This document shows, one piece after another, positions 58,435 through 64,000 of a stretch of DNA of 64,000 nucleotides (the stretch's first letter is position 1; every line of letters starts with the position of its first letter). Both the position numbers and the translations under genes were made by a program. The stretch lies in the NCBI GenBank assembly GCA_001910725.1, contig MJGA01000013.1:186001-250000 (forward strand), in the 5' to 3' direction. Below the pieces are notes generated by a model. The model saw nothing but the letters and a program-made list of their open reading frames with translations, ran no database searches and was not told where the DNA came from. Source of the stretch: Phanerodontia chrysosporium. Lineage: Eukaryota > Basidiomycota > Agaricomycetes > Polyporales > Phanerochaetaceae.

Positions 58435-59821
58435 TTACATTACTCTCCGCACTGATATGTGCACGGACACTGGCACGTAGCTGGCGACCAGCCAGTACAC
58501 GGCACAGTACACGGTAGGCCAGAATAATGCCTTTAGCAGAGGAAGACACGACCAGGATTCGAGACCAGCCCGCTCTTGCACCCGCCAAAGCGAGCTTCGG
58601 ATGCGTCGGAACTCTAACAGCGCGTCGCGGGCCGTGATACGCTGGTCTGCATCAGAGCAGCTCATAGCGTCCACGAGGCCCTCCAGGTACCGGAGGTGAT
58701 AGCGCTGCAGAGCAATCAGCGACGGTTTGCCAGAGTGAACACTTGCCACTACTCACGTCAACGATGTCTCTCTCTAGGAAGATGCCGACCTGTTCCACGT
58801 CGTGCTTCATGGGATCATACGGCTCCGTCATGTGCGGGGGCAGTCCGGCCCCAGGTAATGGTCGGCATGCTTGCGGTAGAGGAGCTGCGGGGTATGCAAA
58901 GAGGAGCGCACGGCCTTGGAGAAGTCCACAAAGTGATAGCGCACGGGCTGAGGGGCATCTGACCGCGAGCGATACGGGGCCCACTTGCGCGATCCGGGCA
59001 AATAATACTGCTTTACGGGATCATAGCCCTGAGGATATAACGCAGACGCGTCCATCATGATCGCCCGTCCGAAGCCATCGTAGGACCTGCGTGTACATGA
59101 GATGTTGCGCTATACAGATGACAGCAGTTTCTTACATGTTCAGGGCCACTTCGTGTTCATGCAGAAACGCCAGTCCCTAGTTGAGACCCGATTACAGATT
59201 ACTGAGACTCCAGATATCAAGACGACGCACCTCTAGTACTTGCTCTGCGAAGTCCAAGACCTCGCTGACCCGCGTGAACGGCGGGTCTCTGAACTCCCGC
59301 AGGTGCGGCATGACGATGTAGGATATTTCACGGTTCTCCTCGTCGGGAAAGCTGTCCAGCAGAGGGGGGCAGGGATTGCAAGGATCGGCGGAAAGAGGCG
59401 AGGAGGAGAGCTGCGTTACAATCTCGGATTCAGGGCTCGTGTTGGAGACCTTCTGTATGAACACGAAACGGCCATCAGACTCTCTGCAGGCGTCGATGCG
59501 TTCTGAAGGGTACTGTGCAGCTGATCAGCATGCTACTAGCAGCGTCAGAGTACGCGTTGGAGAACGCACCCATTCACCCCCGCCAAAGTCGTCGCATAGC
59601 ACTGGGATTTTCTCCGGGTCAGACTTCCAAGAAGGTTGCCACCCAGGATGGAGCCGTGCGCGGAGAGTGTACCCTCGTGCGGCAAGGAACGGCTGCTTGT
59701 CTCGCCAGAAGGCCTCAGCCTCGTTCAGGGTTTCTCTCTGTTTGACGAGTCTGCGCTTGCTCTGCTTCCACCAGCACTCGCAGCAGAGTTCGTCGCTGAG
59801 GTCATCGTTGACGTCGGGCAT
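58435..59821 (-). CDS. Family K pseudokinase, one apparent frameshift
   Basis: Start MPDVNDDLSDELC at 59821, with a Cys/Trp/Lys-rich insert before the motif FWRDKQPFLAARGYTLRAR and GWQPSWKSDP. The N-lobe reads ESDGRFVFIQKV, so Gln replaces the Lys; CNPCPPLLDSFPDEENRE and IVMPHLREFRDPPF follow. Where others have HRDxAxxN the spliced sequence is LHEHEVALNMSYDGFGRAIM, lacking both Asp and Asn. DFG reads VDFSKAV. One base must be gained or lost near 58845 to pass to PPHMTEPYDPMKHD. The C-lobe (ITARDALLEFRRIRSSLW) and a hydrophobic tail (ALFWPTVYCAVYWLVASY) are retained. It is the second neighbouring member with loss of every catalytic motif. The two share position and orientation and may be an old tandem pair. 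Confidence 0.66.
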
Positions 59822-60552
59822 CTTCAGGGCTTGCCAAGGGGGGGTTGTCGATATCGATATTTGCAGAGTGCACCGCGGGGCGCACCACACTTTATACCGT
59901 TTGAAAACGGCGGGTCTCAGCGCGGCCGATGAGCACTTTTGTGCAGTGTGAGCCCGGCCCATGCAGAGGTGAGACACAGGGATGCGCTTACAATACTGCG
60001 CCACTGTACCATGCGTTGGCCTACCGTGTGGCGCAGGCGTACACAGACCTGGCGCCACCGGTAACGGAACAAAAAAGGAGCTAATACCAGGGTGGTGCCC
60101 GGGGCTTTCGCCACGCTCTGGCCACCGGCGTACGTCCTCAAGCTACCTGGTACCCATAGTAACATGCGAGAATAGAGCGGGTCAATAGATCGAGTACCAT
60201 TCTGGCGTGTCCAGCTTACCGCGCTCGTACAGGAAAGGGGGGCCCAGGCTCGGGAATTCTCGCTCAGCTTGTCGCCAGCACTCGTCAGGCATGAAATTTC
60301 TCCCCAAGAGACTGATTTCCACAGAGGACGAGATCTGGCAAAGAAGAGGTTGGAAACGACCGCTTTTCAACGTTGGTGGTCGAGGAGAACGAGTGCGGTC
60401 GACCGAAACATCGAGTGTAAGCTCAGTATGTCATTGATGGTCAACGCATTCGCCGCATGGACGATATGCGGGTCATCCTGCAGAGCGATACAATAAGAGC
60501 GCTAACAATACATCACAGCAGATTATACAGCATTAGAATACAACGCGTACCA
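59822..60552. other. Intergenic, with a possible short coding relic
   Basis: A minus-strand ORF ending at 60182 (DECWRQAEREFPSLGPPF, then KLDTPEWYSIY) reads like the end of a protein, but has no family I recognise and no clear upstream exon. Otherwise nothing supported. Confidence 0.3.
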
Positions 60553-63500
60553 TTAGTCTAACAAGGACGCCAGCCGCTCGACAAGGGCCGGACCCGCAAG
60601 CTCAACGATCTTCCTCCGCGCCTCCTTCACAGCAGCCAGCCCCTCAAAACACTCAGGCGGGAGCACCATCGTGTCTTTCGACTGGCGATACGAGACGACG
60701 TCCTTGATGACGGCAGGGCTCGCCTGCGCGACGACGGCCTGGAGGAGCTTCGCGGCCTTCTCTCCGGGGACGGCGTGCCCGAGGTCCGGCCAGATGTTGC
60801 ACGCGACATGGTGCACTGCGACGAGGTGCACAAACGCGCCTTGCGTGGCGCCCTTCGCGAGTGCGCGCACGTACGCCGCGACGACCTCGGGGTCGCTCTC
60901 GACGGGCCAGAGGAAGTCGCGCAGGTCGCCCGCGACGACGGCGCCGACGGGTGTCTTGATCGTGCGCACGGCCTGGTGGAAGTCCGCCCAGAGGCACTTG
61001 CGGTAGTCGCTCGCGTAGCGCATGGCAAGCGGCGGGAGGAGCAGGCGGCCGAAGAGGGGGTGGCCGAAGGAGATGGAGTCGTAAAGCCCGACGAAATCGG
61101 TGTAGTACTGGTAGAAGGGCGTGCCAGACCCGAAGAACGACTTTGCGACGTCCTCCAGGCTGGGAGCCTCAGGCGCTGGCGCTGGAGCCGACTGCGCGGC
61201 AAAGGTGAAGGGCTCCAGCAGGTCTTCCATGAAGCGACCAACGACGGAGTCCCGGAAAACCTCCTCAGCCGACGTCTCCTGTTGCTGGCCGTGCTCGAGC
61301 ATGAAAACCTTCATGCACGAGAAGACGGTCTCTTCGCGATTCAGAGAGAAGATAGGCAAGCCATGCGTATGTAGTGTATCGCGATGAACCTTCGCAAGGA
61401 GGAGAGTCGCGCGAACCATCTCCGTCTCAGAGAAGTCCCAAGTCGATGGCAGGGACTTGAAGACTTCAGACTGGCCGGAACGAAGGAGGTGGTCGAGCGG
61501 TGCGAACATCCAGTCTCGGTTGAGCGGCAACGACGGGGCCGACTTCACCAGACTTTCCGGCGGTGGTGCGGGCAGCCGGAGCGTAGTCACAATCTGCAAC
61601 GACGCAGGTGTCGGCCAGAGCGGGCTGACCTTCACAGGAGCGTGCTCGAGCGAAAAGGTCAGGAACGGCATGACCGACTCGAGACCATGGCTCTCCCAGA
61701 TCACCGGTGGTACCTGCAGCGCTCTGCTCTCCATGAACGCCGGGCTGACGAGAGACGCTGCGCGCTGCAGCAGATGCATGGCTCGTTCCTCGTCGCCTGG
61801 AACGAGCCTGAGCACGATAGAGAAGGCCTGTGCGAGCCACATGTCATCCGACGCGCCAGGAAGGAAGCGCGAAAAGTCAAGGTAGACCGAGAGAAGTAGT
61901 GACAGCGGCCGCACGAATGGGAGGATGTGCTGCGGCATCGCTTTGTTACGGACTGCCCGCCAGATGGGATGGAGTGTAAGGTGTGCACAAAGGGTCGAGA
62001 TCTCGGGGAATGGGAGTGGGAACGGTGGTGAAGTAAGCGAAGTGTTTTGGGGAGGGAGGCAGGACAGCCACAGGCGGAGGGCGGCCGCAAGAGTGTTTGC
62101 AGGCTCAGCTAGTTGCTGCCACGCGGCGGTACGTGGGATGTCTTCAGGAGAGAACGACGATAGTCCAGCCTCGAGTGCCTGAACAGCACCAACCACCACC
62201 TGCTTCGCCTTCCCGCTTGCAAAGTCATCCTGGAGAGTACTCAAAGCGGCTGTCTTCTCCGCTTCGCCACCCTTCGGCGCGTTGATCGACGTGCCTTCTA
62301 GCCACGCAGACTCCGCGCGCCACAGCGCAGCCCACAGCCTAGTCTGCGGCGCGGCGAGACGGTCACGAAGCTTAAGGATGTCTTCACCCCAACCCCAGCT
62401 GGCGATCTGGCTCCAGAGGATATCGTGACTGGGCGTCGTCTTGTGCGGATCGCGGGCACAGACTATCCAGGCTTCAAGGAGAGCTAGCCACACTTCTCGA
62501 AGCGCGTCCGAAGTGCACGAGTTCGACAGGATGTAGCGACCGAGTTTGTCCAGCGGCTCCGCGGCAGTCGTCGCAAGCTGGGCGCAAAGGCCATAGCGAG
62601 CGAGAGTGGTGTAGAGATGGAACGTTGAGACGAGGAGGGCGATCGCGATGGGCTCAGGGTACATCGAGGAAGAGGGAAGTGTGATGACGAAGCGAAGCAG
62701 TGTCTCAGCAGACTCCGCCACAACCGTGGCGTTCTGCCGCGAGGACTGCGCCAGGACGTCGAGCAGCTGGATGGCCTCGGGTTCGGGATATACGTTGACG
62801 TCTGGCACTGGCGGGACGACCACAAATCGTCGCATGACATTCGCGATCAGCTTGGGGGTGTTCACAATGGAGGTCGCGATGTCGTTGCTGTGCTTCGCCA
62901 GGCGCTGGAGGAGTTGAAGCAGCTGGAACAGAGACTCTGTAGGTAGCGCAGCGATGCTAAGCGCGTCCGAAATTTGGGTGAGGATGTGCTCTATCGGGAG
63001 AGGTGACAGAACATCGTCATTGGATGATTTCAGTTCAACCCCGTCGATGCGGCTAGCGTCACCGTCCCAGAAGACAACGCATGCCCAGACGAGGTCAACT
63101 GCTCTGATACCAACGGTACCCCGTTCCGACATAGCTTCGAGGCCAGCAGCGAGCATGCGCTTCCGGAGTTCATCCTCCTGGCCTGCGAGCTCTTGTATAC
63201 TCGTCTTTCTTTCTCGAGCCGGGATCGACAGCTGCCGCGCAATCTTACTCAAGACGTCGAGCATCGATGCTCGTTGAGCAGGCACCGTCGAACGTGACAA
63301 TAGGAAGATGTCGTCGAGTGTGTAGCCCGCGTGCTTCCCTTCAGCATGGTGGTGGAGACCGAGATGTGTAGGCAGTTTCTCGGCCTCGTCGGGGGGTATA
63401 GGCTTTCCTGCAAGGTCGAAACGAAGAGATGACGACGAGGACCCTGCGTCTAGTTCAGTAGAGCCTTCTATCCATGCAAGAGATGGGTCGTGAGGCGCTG

Positions 63501-64000
63501 CGTTCGGGAAGAAACGACGGCGAATGTCTTCTGGCGTGCCTTCGAAGGACTCTCCGTCGCTGGGCTCTTTCCCTGAGGATGATGCATCAATCCTCATGGA
63601 AGAGGCCGCAGCGGAGGTTTCTTCAGCACTTGGTACGAGCTTGCCTTTGTCCTTGAAGTCTCCCAGGGAGATGGTAGGGCCATCGGCTTCTGTCGGTGAC
63701 ATGAGAGCGAGGGGCTTCCGCTTCGGAGATGGCGGCGCAGACTCATAGACATGAACGTCCTTTGTCGTAACGTCTGCAAAGCGTAGCTGTCGTTCAGTCT
63801 GACTGGGTGGGCGACTGCCATTCGGCGAGAGCGGGGTCGGTGAAGCGGATCGTGAAGCGAGAGCACCTGGAGCACCAGTAAACCGTCCGTCCGGGTTGTG
63901 AGACGATGAAGACGCACTTTTGAGAATTTTGGAGTCTCTACGCAGCCTGTCGGCTCTTCCGTCTTTGTTTTCCTTGCCCTGCAACTGCGCCGCCTCCCTC
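60553..64000 (-). CDS. RBA50: RNA polymerase II-associated protein 1 (RPAP1/Rba50) family, N-terminus beyond window
   Basis: One uninterrupted minus-strand frame covers the last 3.4 kb and is still open at the window edge; the first Met lies outside or the gene is spliced there. Near residue 190-230 of the visible part is the RPAP1 C-terminal domain signature: LRFDLAGKPIP, then LPTHLGLHHHAEG, GYTLDDIFLLSRSTVPAQR. The preceding part is low-complexity and basic (RADRLRRDSKILKSASS). The rest is a long alpha-helical, probably HEAT-like body ending in AKGATQGAFVHLVAVHHVAC and ALVERLASLLD. RPAP1/Rba50 family proteins help assemble RNA polymerase II and bring it to the nucleus. Unlike its neighbours this gene has no introns in the visible part, is unbroken and is single-copy here. 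It therefore marks the conserved edge of the accessory region. Confidence 0.9.
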   Translation of the reverse strand, partial: REAAQLQGKENKDGRADRLRRDSKILKSASSSSHNPDGRFTGAPGALASRSASPTPLSPNGSRPPSQTERQLRFADVTTKDVHVYESAPPSPKRKPLALMSPTEADGPTISLGDFKDKGKLVPSAEETSAAASSMRIDASSSGKEPSDGESFEGTPEDIRRRFFPNAAPHDPSLAWIEGSTELDAGSSSSSLRFDLAGKPIPPDEAEKLPTHLGLHHHAEGKHAGYTLDDIFLLSRSTVPAQRASMLDVLSKIARQLSIPARERKTSIQELAGQEDELRKRMLAAGLEAMSERGTVGIRAVDLVWACVVFWDGDASRIDGVELKSSNDDVLSPLPIEHILTQISDALSIAALPTESLFQLLQLLQRLAKHSNDIATSIVNTPKLIANVMRRFVVVPPVPDVNVYPEPEAIQLLDVLAQSSRQNATVVAESAETLLRFVITLPSSSMYPEPIAIALLVSTFHLYTTLARYGLCAQLATTAAEPLDKLGRYILSNSCTSDALREVWLALLEAWIVCARDPHKTTPSHDILWSQIASWGWGEDILKLRDRLAAPQTRLWAALWRAESAWLEGTSINAPKGGEAEKTAALSTLQDDFASGKAKQVVVGAVQALEAGLSSFSPEDIPRTAAWQQLAEPANTLAAALRLWLSCLPPQNTSLTSPPFPLPFPEISTLCAHLTLHPIWRAVRNKAMPQHILPFVRPLSLLLSVYLDFSRFLPGASDDMWLAQAFSIVLRLVPGDEERAMHLLQRAASLVSPAFMESRALQVPPVIWESHGLESVMPFLTFSLEHAPVKVSPLWPTPASLQIVTTLRLPAPPPESLVKSAPSLPLNRDWMFAPLDHLLRSGQSEVFKSLPSTWDFSETEMVRATLLLAKVHRDTLHTHGLPIFSLNREETVFSCMKVFMLEHGQQQETSAEEVFRDSVVGRFMEDLLEPFTFAAQSAPAPAPEAPSLEDVAKSFFGSGTPFYQYYTDFVGLYDSISFGHPLFGRLLLPPLAMRYASDYRKCLWADFHQAVRTIKTPVGAVVAGDLRDFLWPVESDPEVVAAYVRALAKGATQGAFVHLVAVHHVACNIWPDLGHAVPGEKAAKLLQAVVAQASPAVIKDVVSYRQSKDTMVLPPECFEGLAAVKEARRKIVELAGPALVERLASLLD

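Noticed and set aside
60627..61241. Ser/Arg-rich minus-strand ORF of 204 codons
   Set aside because: Out-of-frame shadow of the RPAP1 coding sequence.
1..64000. CRISPR arrays, rRNA, tRNA and bacterial-type operons
   Set aside because: No regular spacer repeats, no rRNA-like sequence, and no tRNA T-loop plus acceptor pairing noticed. Spliced genes on mixed strands point to a fungal nuclear genome.

Overview
This window looks like a piece of a filamentous basidiomycete nuclear genome, most likely an Agaricomycete and possibly a polypore. Genes are split by many short introns (about 48-70 nt) with GTRNGT donors and CTRAY-like branch points. The one conserved housekeeping gene is RPAP1/Rba50 at the right edge. 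The rest is a dense accessory region of lineage-type multigene families, several members of which are broken. I saw no rRNA, tRNA, CRISPR array or intact transposon.

Layout from left to right: a partial BTB-domain gene (1-1796); a kinase-less member of a C2-like/helical/kinase family (2014-3540); an F-box gene (4340-5828); a kinase-like gene (6203-7560); an F-box gene (8466-9943); small helical proteins (10163-10796 and 13870-14625) around a second kinase-like gene (12116-13466); a full TKL-type kinase (14874-17489); kinase-like relics and genes (19.7-23.0 kb); small helical proteins (23426-24196, 25492-26074); a TKL kinase with one nonsense codon (27104-29837); a small coiled-coil protein (30143-30634); kinase-like pseudogene and pseudokinase (31850-35298); a third TKL kinase (36070-38810); a small helical protein (39563-40569); a kinase-like gene (41027-42361); a 1.2 kb inverted duplicate of intergenic DNA; another small helical protein and a kinase pseudogene (44570-46771); a fourth TKL kinase (48731-51402) with a small protein downstream; a divergent F-box pair (52558-56030); two highly degenerate pseudokinases (56207-59821); then RPAP1.

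Four families account for almost everything. Family K (ten loci) is kinase-like: an N-terminal motif WRxKQxFLxSRGYxLRPR...GWxPSW, a kinase core, and a hydrophobic C-terminal tail that resembles a membrane anchor. Some members keep the K, HRD, DFG and APE motifs, and others have lost them. Family T (four full loci, one kinase-less locus, one fragment) has a C2-like N-terminus, a helical middle and a TKL-type kinase with HGD in place of HRD. Family S (eight loci) consists of small proteins with a hydrophobic or amphipathic N-terminus followed by helices. Family F (four loci) consists of F-box proteins with a shared intron and a shared C-terminal domain.

Every full family T kinase has a family S gene within about 1.1 kb. 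This pairing, together with the mixture of active-looking kinases, pseudokinases and fresh pseudogenes, suggests a birth-and-death cluster. A role in self/non-self recognition or regulated cell death is possible, but that is inference. Many single-base frame breaks were found. Some lie in homopolymers and may be sequencing errors, so each is flagged at its gene.
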